A stretch of 64,000 nt of DNA from an uncultured Alphaproteobacteria bacterium (GTDB taxonomy: Bacteria; Pseudomonadota; Alphaproteobacteria; Paracaedibacterales; CAITNM01), in contig CAITNM010000030.1 in the NCBI GenBank assembly GCA_903893805.1, positions 1 through 64,000 of the forward strand, written 5' to 3'. Position numbers and translations under genes: made by a program. Every line of letters begins with the position of its first letter. Position 1 is the first letter of the stretch. Below, in pieces: positions 17,697 through 28,000 of this stretch. The notes below the pieces were generated by a model. That model saw only the letters and a program-made list of their open reading frames with translations. It made no database searches and was not told where the DNA came from.

Positions 17697-19007
17697 ATGT
17701 ATTCACTGCCTGATGCATTTCCATACATAGCATTAATGTTAGGGTTGGCATTGTTCCCGTTATTGCTTCTAAAAATTTGGCATGTGCTTGAAAAACCTAT
17801 TTTAGTGGTGATTGGGGTTTGGACACTGATGGTTATGGTGCAAGTTGAAGGCGCTTACCATGCCGTGCACAGTTTCAGTCATATGTTCTTTCACGAATAT
17901 ATTGCATTTTTGGCCATATTATTTGCGCTGTTCGTGGTCGCAGGAGGCATTCATGTGCAGTTTAACATGTCTGATAGTTTGAAAAATAATGTGCTTATTC
18001 TCTTAAGTGGCGCGATTTTAGCCAATTTCATTGGTACAACGGGTGCCTCTATGGTGTTGATACGTCCCTTTTTGAGACTTAATCATAATCGCCCTTATAA
18101 AACGCATTTAGGTGTGTTCTTTATTTTTATCGTAGCGAATATTGGAGGAAGTTTAACACCTTTAGGAGATCCGCCGTTATTTATGGGATATTTGGCAGGA
18201 GTTGATTTTGGGTGGACGCTGCAACACGGTTGGTTGCCGTTTGTAATGACGATTGCATTTTGTTTGGGTGTTTTTGCATGTATTGATCGAGTAAAAAATA
18301 AGCGCACTATTTCCCAACGTCATGACGTAGGTATTGCAATTGAAGGTGGTGTCAACTTTGTGTTGATGGGGGCTATTGTGGCAATTACGCTTTTTGCACC
18401 TTGCTTGAGCAGTGTTTCCGTTATATCGATTATGGAGGTTGAAATTTCCTGGCAGGATATCATCCGTGATTGCGGTTATGTTGCTATTGGTGGGTTATCG
18501 TTGTGGTTGACACCAAAACACATTCACCAACATCAACATTTTAATTTTGAGCCATTTAAAGAGGTGGCGCGCGTATTTTTGGTGATTTTTCTAAGCCTTA
18601 TTCCCATATCTGCAATGTTGAAACTGGGGTGTAATGGTCCTTTTCATGTATTATTTAATTTTGCTCATGCGCAATGTTTGCCTATTGATGTGCGCTATTT
18701 TTGGTTATCGGGCGGCTTATCTGCATTTTTAGATAACGCACCGACGTATTTATTGTTTTTCAAAATGGCGGGTGGGAACGCGCAAATACTGATGAATCAA
18801 TTGCCATCAACATTGCTAGCAATATCATTAGGATCAGTTTACATGGGAGCGATGAGCTATATTGGTAATGCACCAAATTTCATGGTGCGTAGTATTGCAA
18901 AGCAAAGTGGCGTTGAAATGCCTAGCTTTGTAGGTTACATGATTTGGTCTTGTGTTGTTTTGCTTCCCATACTGTATTGCATTAGCCTTTTCCTTAAGCA
19001 CTTTTAA
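17697..19007 (+). CDS. NhaD-type sodium:proton antiporter
   Basis: A 436-residue polytopic inner-membrane protein of the ion transporter superfamily (CitMHS/NhaD). IGTTGASMVLIRP and NIGGSLTPLGDPPLF are the characteristic re-entrant motifs, repeated in weaker form as SAFLDNAPTYLLFF and GAMSYIGNAPNFM. It probably exchanges Na+ for H+. The ATG at 17697 follows GAGGA; longer readings would run into tRNA-Arg. It is upstream of ileS, separated by about 50 bases. Confidence 0.8.
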   Translation: MYSLPDAFPYIALMLGLALFPLLLLKIWHVLEKPILVVIGVWTLMVMVQVEGAYHAVHSFSHMFFHEYIAFLAILFALFVVAGGIHVQFNMSDSLKNNVLILLSGAILANFIGTTGASMVLIRPFLRLNHNRPYKTHLGVFFIFIVANIGGSLTPLGDPPLFMGYLAGVDFGWTLQHGWLPFVMTIAFCLGVFACIDRVKNKRTISQRHDVGIAIEGGVNFVLMGAIVAITLFAPCLSSVSVISIMEVEISWQDIIRDCGYVAIGGLSLWLTPKHIHQHQHFNFEPFKEVARVFLVIFLSLIPISAMLKLGCNGPFHVLFNFAHAQCLPIDVRYFWLSGGLSAFLDNAPTYLLFFKMAGGNAQILMNQLPSTLLAISLGSVYMGAMSYIGNAPNFMVRSIAKQSGVEMPSFVGYMIWSCVVLLPILYCISLFLKHF

Positions 19008-19057
19008 AAACCGTAAAAAGCGTCTAGAAATGGGGGATCAAATAAAAAAGATTTACC

Positions 19058-21859
19058 ATGACGCGGGATTATAAAGACACGGTTTTTTTGCCGAAAACTC
19101 CATTTTCTATGAAGGCCAATTTGGCAGTTCGTGAGAAAGATTTTTTGGCATATTGGCAAAAAATTGATCTCTATAATACATTGCGTGTGCAATCAAAGGG
19201 AAAAAAGAAATTTATTTTGCACTGGGGGCCTCCCTATGCAAATGGTCATTTACATTGTGGTCACGCGTTAAGCTATATCTTAAAAGATTTAGTTAACAAA
19301 ACCTATCAAATGGCAGGGTATGATGCGCCGTTTGTTCCTGGTTGGGATTGCCATGGTTTACCTATTGAATTGAAGGTTGAGGAGCAATATAAAGCTAAGG
19401 GGAAGCGCAAGGAAGATGTTGATGTTGGTGAGTATATTGAGTCTTGTAGGGCATATGCCAATAAATGGATTGATATTCAATCAGAGGAATTTCAACGTTT
19501 TGGTATAGTTGCTAATTGGCAAAATCCTTACATTACTATGGACTTTAAGAACGAAGCCAAAATTGCGACGGAGCTTGGAAAATTCTTAATGAATGGCGGC
19601 TTGTACCGAGGACTAAAGCCAGTGATGTGGTCAGTTGTTGAGAAAACTGCGTTGGCTGAAGCTGAGGTTGAATACCATGACCACACCAGCGATGCAATTT
19701 TTGTGGCTTTTCCAATTGTTACTTCAAGTATTGAGACGTTAAAAAATGCTCGTGTTGTGATTTGGACCACGACGCCGTGGACATTGCCAGGAAACAGGGC
19801 CATTGCTTATGGGCATGATCATGCTTACACAGTTATTGAGGTATTAGCTGGCACTGAGCTAGTGCCAAATGGAATGCGATTGTTGATTGTTAAAGATTTG
19901 GTTGCAGATGTTGCAACGGCTTTAGGTATTGAAAATTATGGAATTATTGGTCATGTGAATGGGGAAAATTTAAAGGGAACAATTTGTCGTCACCCATGGC
20001 ATGGAAAAGGGTATGATTTTGATGTGCCGATGTTGCCGGGTGCGCATGTCACAACTGATGCTGGTACGGGCTTGGTGCACACAGCACCTGGTCACGGAAT
20101 TGAAGATTTTAGTGTTGGCCAAGAATTTGGCATAGAAGTGCCAGAAACCGTTCAGGGCGACGGGGTGTATTACGCTCATGTTCCATTGTTTGCGGGCAAA
20201 CATATTTTTAAAGTTGGAGTTGATGTCTTAGCGGCGTTAAAAGAGGTTGGTGCTTTGCTGCAGGCAACAAAGCTTGTGCATAGCTACCCTCATTCTTGGC
20301 GATCAAAAGCGCCGCTTATTTACCGAGCGACATCTCAATGGTTTATTTCAATGGACCGTAATGATTTACGCAAAAAAGCAATGCAGGAAATTGATAAAGT
20401 TGAATGGTTCCCAGCTATGGGTAAAAACCGTATTTCAGCGATGGTGACAAACCGACCTGATTGGTGCTTGTCACGTCAACGTACATGGGGCGTGCCGATT
20501 ACGGTGTTCGTGCATAAAGCAACGGGTGAAGCTTTGCGTGATGAAGCTGTACACCAGCGTATTGTTGAGGCAATTGCAAAAGAAGGCATTGCAGCTTGGC
20601 ACAAACATGATACGGCCTATTTCTTAGGCAGTGCGTATGCTGCAGATGATTACGAAAAAGCCAATGATATTTTGGATGTCTGGTTTGATAGTGCTTGTAC
20701 TCATACTTTTATTTTAGAAAATAATCCAGATATGAGCTGGCCTGCGGATATGTATTTTGAAGGCTCTGACCAACACCGAGGATGGTTTCAAACATCATTG
20801 TTGCAATCATGTGGAACGCGCGGAGTGGCACCATATCGCCAAGTTCTAACTCATGGATTTGTGCTTGATGAAAAAGGCTACAAAATGTCAAAATCCCAAG
20901 GCAATGGGGTTGAGCCACAACAAGTGATTGATTTAATGGGCGCTGATATGTTGCGTTTGTGGTCTGCAAGTTCTGACTACTCAGATGATGTGCGTATTGG
21001 TAAAGAAATTTTGAAGCATCATGAAGATGTGTATAGACGTTTTCGTAATACCTTGCGCTATCTTTTAGGGGCACTTGCAGGTTATGAACATAAAAATGAA
21101 GTGGCCTATGGCCAACTGCCAAACCTTGAGCAGTGGGTGTTGCATCGTTTGAATGATATTAAAAAAAGTCATCAGAAGCTATTTAAAACCTATGACTTTG
21201 CTGCGTTTTACAGTGAACTGCATACATTCTGTGCTACTGACTTATCTGCATTTTATTTTGATATTCGTAAAGACACTCTGTATTGTGATGCGCTAAACGG
21301 GCAAAAACGTTTGGCTACACTGAATGTTATGCACCATGTGTTTATGCATTTAGTGCACTGGTTGGCGCCAGTTTTAAGCTTTACTGCAGAAGAAGCATGG
21401 CATGCTTTCCAAGAATGTGAGAGCCCAAATAGTATTCACACTCAACTTTTCCCTGAGATGCCTCGTCAGTGGGATAACCCATCCATGGCGGCGAAATGGG
21501 AAGATTTGCGTAATATTCGCCGGGTGTTAACAGGTGCTCTTGAATTAGAACGGGCAGCTAAAACAATTGGTTCAAGTTTGCAAGCAAGTGTGATTATGTA
21601 CGTAAGTTCTGAATGGTCAGATCGGTTGGATAATATCGATTGGGCTGAATTAGCGATAGCTTCACAATTGGTTATTGTCCATGCACAAATGCCAGCGAAT
21701 GCATTTACTTTGGAAGATGTTCGTGGAATTGGTGTCGTAGTTGAGCTTGCTGAGGGTCAAAAATGTGGGCGTTGTTGGAAAATTCTTCCTGAAGTAGGGG
21801 CGCAACGTGAACCTGACTTGTGTAAACGTTGCGATGAGGTTATTCATGATCACTTTTAA
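19058..21859 (+). CDS. ileS: Isoleucine--tRNA ligase
   Basis: A 933-residue class I synthetase, full length. The HIGH motif is present as HLHCGHAL after GPPYANG, the editing domain lies at about 190-390, the KMSKS motif is KMSKSQGNG, and a C-terminal zinc site (CGRCW, CKRC) closes the protein. It charges tRNA-Ile and edits Val. The last codons overlap the lspA start, a common ileS-lspA arrangement. Confidence 0.98.
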   Translation: MTRDYKDTVFLPKTPFSMKANLAVREKDFLAYWQKIDLYNTLRVQSKGKKKFILHWGPPYANGHLHCGHALSYILKDLVNKTYQMAGYDAPFVPGWDCHGLPIELKVEEQYKAKGKRKEDVDVGEYIESCRAYANKWIDIQSEEFQRFGIVANWQNPYITMDFKNEAKIATELGKFLMNGGLYRGLKPVMWSVVEKTALAEAEVEYHDHTSDAIFVAFPIVTSSIETLKNARVVIWTTTPWTLPGNRAIAYGHDHAYTVIEVLAGTELVPNGMRLLIVKDLVADVATALGIENYGIIGHVNGENLKGTICRHPWHGKGYDFDVPMLPGAHVTTDAGTGLVHTAPGHGIEDFSVGQEFGIEVPETVQGDGVYYAHVPLFAGKHIFKVGVDVLAALKEVGALLQATKLVHSYPHSWRSKAPLIYRATSQWFISMDRNDLRKKAMQEIDKVEWFPAMGKNRISAMVTNRPDWCLSRQRTWGVPITVFVHKATGEALRDEAVHQRIVEAIAKEGIAAWHKHDTAYFLGSAYAADDYEKANDILDVWFDSACTHTFILENNPDMSWPADMYFEGSDQHRGWFQTSLLQSCGTRGVAPYRQVLTHGFVLDEKGYKMSKSQGNGVEPQQVIDLMGADMLRLWSASSDYSDDVRIGKEILKHHEDVYRRFRNTLRYLLGALAGYEHKNEVAYGQLPNLEQWVLHRLNDIKKSHQKLFKTYDFAAFYSELHTFCATDLSAFYFDIRKDTLYCDALNGQKRLATLNVMHHVFMHLVHWLAPVLSFTAEEAWHAFQECESPNSIHTQLFPEMPRQWDNPSMAAKWEDLRNIRRVLTGALELERAAKTIGSSLQASVIMYVSSEWSDRLDNIDWAELAIASQLVIVHAQMPANAFTLEDVRGIGVVVELAEGQKCGRCWKILPEVGAQREPDLCKRCDEVIHDHF

Positions 21860-22334
21860 GACGCTACCAAAAAAAGGCAGTGTTCTTATTGGGCTGCTTG
21901 TTTTTGTGTTAGATCAAATGTCAAAATTTTGGATCCTTGAACACGTGGGGTCGGGAGAGATTGTGCATGTGTTTCCTTGCTTAAATTTTATGCTGGCCTA
22001 TAACCCAGGGGTTACCTTTGGGCTGCTTCGTGCGTATTCCAATGTGCATTATGTTTTGTTGGTGGCCGGTGTGTGTGCGTTATCGTGCATTGTGACAGTG
22101 TGGTGGTGGAGAGCTGAGAATGCTTTGCAACGCTACGCAACTGCAATAATTTTATTCGGTGCTTTAGGAAATTTGGCTGATCGTTTACGTTTTCGAGCTG
22201 TTGTTGATTTTATTGATTTTCATATACATGGCTGGCACTGGTATGCGTTTAACTTGGCTGATTCAGCTATTGTTTTAGGTGTTGGATTGCTTATGTTAGA
22301 TAGTTTTTATAAACCTAAAAACACGTTTATCTAA
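21846..22334 (+). CDS. lspA: Lipoprotein signal peptidase (signal peptidase II)
   Basis: 162 residues from the ATG at 21846, with four membrane segments. The catalytic Asp pair lies in GALGNLADRL and FNLADSAI, and NPGVTFG and VVDFIDFH are conserved. It cleaves prolipoprotein signal peptides in the inner membrane. The start overlaps the end of ileS by 14 bases. Its presence implies the cell makes lipoproteins. Confidence 0.95.
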   Translation: MITFKTLPKKGSVLIGLLVFVLDQMSKFWILEHVGSGEIVHVFPCLNFMLAYNPGVTFGLLRAYSNVHYVLLVAGVCALSCIVTVWWWRAENALQRYATAIILFGALGNLADRLRFRAVVDFIDFHIHGWHWYAFNLADSAIVLGVGLLMLDSFYKPKNTFI

Positions 22335-22414
22335 GCTCTTATGCATAAACCTTTTGACAAAAATTTGATTTCATGGCATTTCCAATCAATAGGCAAATTT
22401 TTTGAAGGAATAAA

Positions 22415-22714
22415 GTGGCTGAATTATCTTGGGGTGTAAAGCGTACTTGTAGTGGATGTAGTGCGCGATTTTATGATCTTCGTAAGTCTCCGGCAATATG
22501 CCCAAAATGTGGAGCAACGTGTGAGATTCACACATCCATGCGCGGCAAGCGTGAGCGAGCATCAGCGAAAGAAGTGGTGCTACCATTGGATGATTTTGAT
22601 TTAGCGTTGGTTGATGGTGCAGATTCTGCTGCTGTTGATCCTGCTCTTCTAGATGAAGAGGAAGATCCTGGGTTTGGTGATCTACCAGCTGATTTGGACG
22701 CAGACGTTCATTAA
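22415..22714 (+). CDS. FYDLN-acid family protein (TIGR02300 type)
   Basis: A 99-residue protein starting with GTG. The N-terminus (GVKRTCSGCSARFYDLRKSP, then CPKCG) gives a four-Cys zinc-ribbon-like site, and the C-terminal half is strongly acidic (DEEEDPGFGDLPADLDAD). This matches the alphaproteobacterial FYDLN-acid family, of unknown function. A strong terminator follows directly. Confidence 0.85.
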   Translation: MAELSWGVKRTCSGCSARFYDLRKSPAICPKCGATCEIHTSMRGKRERASAKEVVLPLDDFDLALVDGADSAAVDPALLDEEEDPGFGDLPADLDADVH

Positions 22715-22722
22715 GAATAGAG

Positions 22723-22746
22723 TGGCCACTATATGTGGCCATTTTT
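22723..22746 (+). terminator. Rho-independent terminator after the FYDLN gene
   Basis: A perfect 7-bp stem (TGGCCAC / GTGGCCA) with a five-base loop TATAT and five T residues directly after. It begins nine bases downstream of the stop codon. Confidence 0.85.
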
Positions 22747-22945
22747 ATATATGTTCCTAAGTGCTATTCAAATGCAAAAGCATTTTACAGCGTGGTTGTT
22801 TATAATGGAATGGCCGCAATAACCAGGCTATTTTCTAACTCCAGAGCAGTGTGAGTGTCTACAATAGGTATTTGTGCTAGGTGCAAGAGCTTATGAAGCA
22901 GATGAATTTAAAGAATTGCAACTCCTGGTTGGAAAGCTTTCTTGA
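22747..22945 (+). pseudogene. Possible decayed coding remnant
   Basis: This gap between the terminator and truA has no intact gene. A short in-frame piece near its right end reads VLGARAYEADEFKELQLLVG before a stop, and a piece to its left (GMAAITRLFSNSRAV) lies in another frame. The VLGAR context is reminiscent of the C-terminus of ribose-5-phosphate isomerase B, but the match is too short to be sure. It may equally be non-coding sequence. Confidence 0.2.
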
Positions 22946-23695
22946 CTAGTAAGGGTATTCCACTTGCGTAAGAGTTAGTCCGTCAGACGGAGCCGTTGCT
23001 CCAGCTTTTGTCCTGTCTTTTGCGTCACGAATTTTAATAAATTCATCCAAACTAAACATACCTACACCAACAGCTTTCAACGTACCTATCATAATGCGAA
23101 CTTGATGATGCAAGAATGATGGAGCCTTGATAGTGGCAGTAATGAGTTCCCCCCGGCGTTCAATGCAAAATTGCGAAAGGGTTTTAATAGGAGTTTTGCT
23201 TTGACATTTGCTGTCACGAAAAGAAGAAAAATCATAAGTGCCCACAAGTTGTTGTGCTGCTTCATGCATGGCTTCTGCATTTAGTGGTCTTGCTACGTGC
23301 CAGACCTTAGCATTCCAAACACCAGGAGCTATTCTGTTGAGTATGTTGTATTCGTATTCCCTTGAAATGGCGCTGTAACGTGAATGAAAATCTTGATCAA
23401 TTTCTTCGCAGGAAATAACGCTAAGGCCTTTTTTGATCAAAAAGTGATTAAGGGCCACTTGAAGGCGGTAAGGGCTATGAGGATAGTCTAAATCCGTATG
23501 GGCAACTTGACCTGTGGCATGAACACCGGTGTCAGTTCTGCCTGCCCCATGAATTTTGACAGGATGTTTTACAAAAAAAATTAATTGGTCTTCTAGTGTT
23601 TGTTGCACTGTCGGTTCAATTGGTTGGCGCTGCCAACCAAAAAATTGTGAACCATCATATTCAAGGATAAATCGATATCGTTTCAAGATACTCAA
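22946..23695 (-). CDS. truA: tRNA pseudouridine(38-40) synthase
   Basis: A 249-residue TruA with the catalytic Asp in GAGRTDTGVHATGQVAH. RFILEYDGSQFFGWQRQP at the N-terminus and LHHQVRIMIGTL near the C-terminus are family hallmarks. It isomerises uridines 38-40 in tRNA anticodon stems. It is a single gene facing tRNA-Lys on the same strand, with no other gene in its unit. Confidence 0.96.
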   Translation of the reverse strand: MSILKRYRFILEYDGSQFFGWQRQPIEPTVQQTLEDQLIFFVKHPVKIHGAGRTDTGVHATGQVAHTDLDYPHSPYRLQVALNHFLIKKGLSVISCEEIDQDFHSRYSAISREYEYNILNRIAPGVWNAKVWHVARPLNAEAMHEAAQQLVGTYDFSSFRDSKCQSKTPIKTLSQFCIERRGELITATIKAPSFLHHQVRIMIGTLKAVGVGMFSLDEFIKIRDAKDRTKAGATAPSDGLTLTQVEYPY

Positions 23696-23707
23696 GAGTC
23701 GTAAAAT

Positions 23708-23783
23708 TGGTGGGCCCTGAAGGATTCGAACCTTCGACCCCCTGATTAAAAGTCAGATGCTCTACCAACTGAGCTAAGGGCCC
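23708..23783 (-). tRNA. tRNA-Lys (anticodon TTT)
   Basis: On the minus strand the acceptor GGGCCCT pairs with AGGGCCC, followed by discriminator A and an encoded CCA. The anticodon stem CTGA/TCAG carries the loop CTTTTAA, anticodon TTT; the T-loop is GTTCGAATC. It is 12 bases upstream of truA. Confidence 0.95.
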
Positions 23784-23856
23784 CAAATGCTTACTCTATG
23801 TTTATAGTGAATTAGCGGTTGAAGGTCAACCTTTTTTCTGGCATGAAGTAAGATAG

Positions 23857-23881
23857 GGACTTTAAGAATTTATTAAAGTCC
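23857..23881. promoter_or_regulatory. 9-bp inverted repeat containing a CtrA-like box
   Basis: GGACTTTAA and its exact complement TTAAAGTCC are separated by GAATTTA. The core is TTAA-N7-TTAA (23862-23876), a CtrA-type full site, ending 45 bases before the ATG of the RND membrane fusion protein. The perfect dyad could also be an operator for another dimeric regulator. No T-tract follows, so it is unlikely to be a terminator. Confidence 0.5.
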
Positions 23882-23921
23882 TTGAGCTACATTGAATGCA
23901 CTGTAAGAGAAAAAAGTACAA

Positions 23922-25067
23922 ATGCGATATTTTCGAGATTTTAAAACTTTGAATCCAAGCCAAGTGGTATTGGCTGTTTTGGTGATTGTTATTTGCTTTT
24001 TGACATTATGGTTCGTGGCTTTACGGGTTGGTAAACCGGTTATGCGCTCAATCTGTGTTGCAGCCATGAGTACTGACCGTTTGGTTGATCGTGAGCAGAA
24101 GTTGCGCGTTATTGAAGCGCAAACAGTAACATTGGGCACTGTTAGTAAGCGTATAAACACAGTTGGACATATGCGCGCTAATGCTATGGTTATTATAAAA
24201 TCAGAACTGTCAGGGCGTATTGCCGAGCTATTGTTTACCGAAGGCGGGGCTGTTAAAAAAGGTGATTTAATTATTCGTTTTGAAGATGCAGAATATCGCG
24301 CAGCCGTTCAAATAGCTGAAGGTGAGCATGAAAATGCAAAATCTAATTTAGAACGCATTTCAAAACTACATGAGCAAAAAGTTGAAAGTAATAAAAAACT
24401 TGATGAAGCAAACGCTCAGGTAAAAATTGCTGAGGGCAAGCTTTTGCAGGCAAAAGCAAATCTTGAAAAAGCGAATATTAAAGCTCCGTTTGATGGGACG
24501 ATAGGAATTATGAACATCAGTGCTGGCGCATTTGTTCAAGGAGCAACTGATTTAGTAACAGTTGTCGACAATAAGTCTGTTAAGGTTACATTCAAAGTTC
24601 CTGAAAAAAACGTACATGATGTTGGTGTTGGGCAGGTGGTTGAAGTAAAAGTCAGCGCATTTAAGGATCAGGTATTTACAGGAATGATAGAAGCTGTTGA
24701 TGCTAAGGTTGAACAAGAAAGTCACAGTGTGCAGGTAAAAGGCGTTATTCCAAACCCTGACAATTTATTACGGGATGGTTTGTTTGCAAATGTAAGCCTT
24801 ATTGTTGGTGAAAAAGGCAACACAATGACTGTAGATGAATCCTCAATTGAACGAATCGGTGAAATTGAATTTGTGTGGGTAGTAGAAAGAGGGCGCGCTG
24901 AGAAACGTCGTGTGCTGACTGGATCACGTGAAAATGGACAAGTTGAAATTGTTGCTGGGTTACAGCCTGGTCAAATCGTTGTGACTTCAGGACAAATAAA
25001 GCTTAGCGATGGTGCAAAGGTGAAAATTTCCAATATGCCGGATCCATCTGTAAAAGTAATGCTGTAG
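23922..25067 (+). CDS. RND efflux membrane fusion protein
   Basis: A 381-residue periplasmic adaptor anchored by one N-terminal membrane segment (about 14-37). The lipoyl half-motifs (ELSGRIAELLFTEGGAVKKGD and KANIKAPFDGTIGIMNISAGAFV) flank a coiled-coil hairpin (about 125-175); beta-barrel and membrane-proximal domains follow. It links the RND pump ten bases downstream to an outer-membrane channel, which is not in this window. An inverted repeat upstream may control the pair. Confidence 0.92.
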   Translation: MRYFRDFKTLNPSQVVLAVLVIVICFLTLWFVALRVGKPVMRSICVAAMSTDRLVDREQKLRVIEAQTVTLGTVSKRINTVGHMRANAMVIIKSELSGRIAELLFTEGGAVKKGDLIIRFEDAEYRAAVQIAEGEHENAKSNLERISKLHEQKVESNKKLDEANAQVKIAEGKLLQAKANLEKANIKAPFDGTIGIMNISAGAFVQGATDLVTVVDNKSVKVTFKVPEKNVHDVGVGQVVEVKVSAFKDQVFTGMIEAVDAKVEQESHSVQVKGVIPNPDNLLRDGLFANVSLIVGEKGNTMTVDESSIERIGEIEFVWVVERGRAEKRRVLTGSRENGQVEIVAGLQPGQIVVTSGQIKLSDGAKVKISNMPDPSVKVML

Positions 25068-25076
25068 CGGGGCACA

Positions 25077-28000
25077 ATGCGTATTTCCGAAGTTTGTATT
25101 GAGCGTCCAGTTTTTGCATGGGTAATGACGCTTATTTTGGTTCTGTTAGGTGCTGTTGGTGCCTATCGGCTTCCCTTACAAGCAATGCCTACGGTTTCAA
25201 ACACTACAATTACAATTGAATCCTCACTTCCAGGCGCTAGCCCGGAAGTCGTTGAAACAACTTTGACTCGAATCATTGAAGATGCTGTTTCAAGCATTGA
25301 AGGTGTTGATCAGATTGAATCAATAAGTAATTCAGAAGATTCAAAAGTTATTGTTGTGTTTCGGCCTGAGCGAAAAAGTGAAGATGCGGTTAATGATATT
25401 CGTGACCGCCTTGCTAAAAACCAAGAACGAATGCCTATGGAAGCAACTCAGCCTGTTTTGACTAAGTCGCGTGCTGACGATAAGGCGATTATAACGTTGG
25501 CGTTGACCTCTGCAGCGCTTGATGCTGGCGAATTACACGACTTTGCAAAACGCGAATTGGAAAAAGAACTCGAAGCCGTTGGTGGCACTGCGCGTGTTGA
25601 TATATTAGGTGCCAGCGACTACGTGATGAGAATTTACCTGAACCCCTTGAGCTTAGCTGCTTATGGCATAACAGTTTCAGAAGTTCTTCATCAAGTTAAA
25701 AAGCAAAATATTGAAAAACCTGCAGGAAAGCTTATTTCAAAAGACCGTGAGTATTCAGTTACAACTGTTGCATCACTAGAAAAGCCTGAAGAATTTGAAA
25801 ACATGATTGTTGCAACACGAAAAGATTTTTTGGTGCGGTTACGCGATATTGGTCGGGCTGAAATTGATTCAGATGACAGAAAAACAAAAACATATTTTAA
25901 CGGAAAAGCTGGTATTAGCATTGGTATCGTTAAACAATCTAATGCTAACCCTATTGATGTTGCGCGTGGCGTTAAGGTTGTTGTTGATAGGGTGAAAAAG
26001 AATTTACCTGACAACATTACAATTCACGTAGCCAGCGATACAACAACATTTATTGAGCGATCTATTCATGAAGTATACCGCACGCTTTTTGAAACAACTT
26101 TGCTGGTCATTTTAGTGGTTGTTTTCTTTTTACGATCTGCACGTGCTTCGATTATTCCATTGGTAACAATTCCAGTGTCCTTAATTGGTGCCTTGTTTTT
26201 AATGTATTTGCTGAACTTTACATTAAATTCATTAACTTTAATGGCTATGGTTTTGGCTATTGGTTTGGTGGTAGATGATGCCATTGTTGTGCTCGAAAGT
26301 GTGCATAGAAACCGTGAATTGGGTATGAAGCCGTTTGAGGCTGCTTATAAAGGTATTCGTGAAATTAGTTTCGCGATTGTTGCAATGACACTTACGCTTG
26401 TTGCAGTGTATGCTCCTGTTTCTTTGGCTAGTGGACGTATAGGGAAATTTTTAGTTGAGTTCTCTATTACGCTTGCCGGTGCTGTTTTATTGTCTGGCTT
26501 TGCGGCGCTTACTCTTTCGCCGATGATGTGTGCACGTTTGCTAGGAGACGATGATCATACAAAAAAAGAAATACCTAAAGGAAAAAGTTTTTCTTCCTGG
26601 GATAAGTTTAAAGACTATTTTTTGACAGATACCTGGATGGCTAATTTAGAAAACAGGTACGAGCGCATATTGAATATGTTAATGCCAAAACGATCGATAG
26701 TAGCTTTGGCAGCTATTGGCATTGCTTGTTTAGGATATATGACATATCAATATTTACCAGCTGAAACTACCCCTTCTGAAGACCAAGGCATTATTAAAAT
26801 TGAAGGGCAAGCACCACAAAGTGCAACCCTTGCTTATACAGAGCGTTATGTGCAATTGCTTGATGAAGCAATTAACAAAATTCCTGAGGTTGAGCGGCGT
26901 GTTATTACAATTACCAATCCATCTTTTGAAGGAAGCATAGTTCTTAAAAATAATACAGAACGTCACCGAAATACTGAAGAAATTGCTGCAGAAATAAGAG
27001 AATCTATAGAAACGATCACAGGTATTCAGGTCAAAATTGATGCCGGTTCAGGAGGCGGTGGCGGAAGTGATAGTGGACGCGTAGTTGACTTTGTTATTCG
27101 TGCAAATAAAACATTTCAGGAATTGCAAGCTATGTCAGGAAATCTTTGGGGAGAGCTACAGCAATCTGGGTTTTTCCAAGCCATATTCAATGATGGACGT
27201 GGTGATGTAGCTGATTATACGGTTACTGTTTTACGCGATAAAATTTCTTCTTTAGGCATTGAGCCTGATACAATTGCTGAGACAATTTCTGCCTTGATTA
27301 AAGGTAAGAAGGCTGAAAAATTCAAGAAAAACAACAAAAATTATGATGTTATGGTGCAAGTTGAAAATGCTGCTCGCCAAAACCCAGATGACATTACAAA
27401 TCTTTTCGTAAAGGCCAATGACAAAGATGGAACATTGGTGCCTTTATCAGAGCTTGTTATTGTGAATTCGCGGTCAGGTCCTGTTGAAATCCGCCATACA
27501 AATCGTGCACGTTCAGTAATGCTCTCTGGTGTTTTAAAGCCTGAATACAGCATGAAAGACGGAATTAAATTAGTTGAAACTATCTCTAAGGATTTAACAA
27601 CAACAGATTACCGAATCGACTTTATGAACGAAGCGAAACGGTTTTTGACTGAAGGTCCGATGATGCTTCTTGTTTTTGGGTTGGCCATTGCTTTCATTTA
27701 TTTGATTATGGCTGCTCAGTTTGAAAGTTGGCGTGACCCGTTCATTATTATGCTGAGTGTGCCACTGTCGCTTACGGGTGCCGTTATTACTTTGGCCTTT
27801 TTAGAAGGTGGTAGCTTGAATTTGTATTCGAACATTGGATTGATCACTTTGATTGGGTTGATTACGAAGCACGGAATTTTAATGGTTACTTATGCAAACC
27901 AGATGCGTGATGAAGATGGTGCCGGTATTGAAGACGCCATTATACGGTCGTGCAAAATTCGTTTGCGGCCAATTTTAATGACAACTTGTGCGATGGTGCT

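Noticed and set aside
17513-17728. 71-codon minus-strand frame across tRNA-Arg
   Set aside because: It runs through the tRNA gene and reads like the common artefact translation of a tRNA.
19008-19057. T-box or leader control before ileS (also checked at alaS and pheS)
   Set aside because: Upstream gaps are too short and lack the T-box core sequence and terminator/antiterminator pair.
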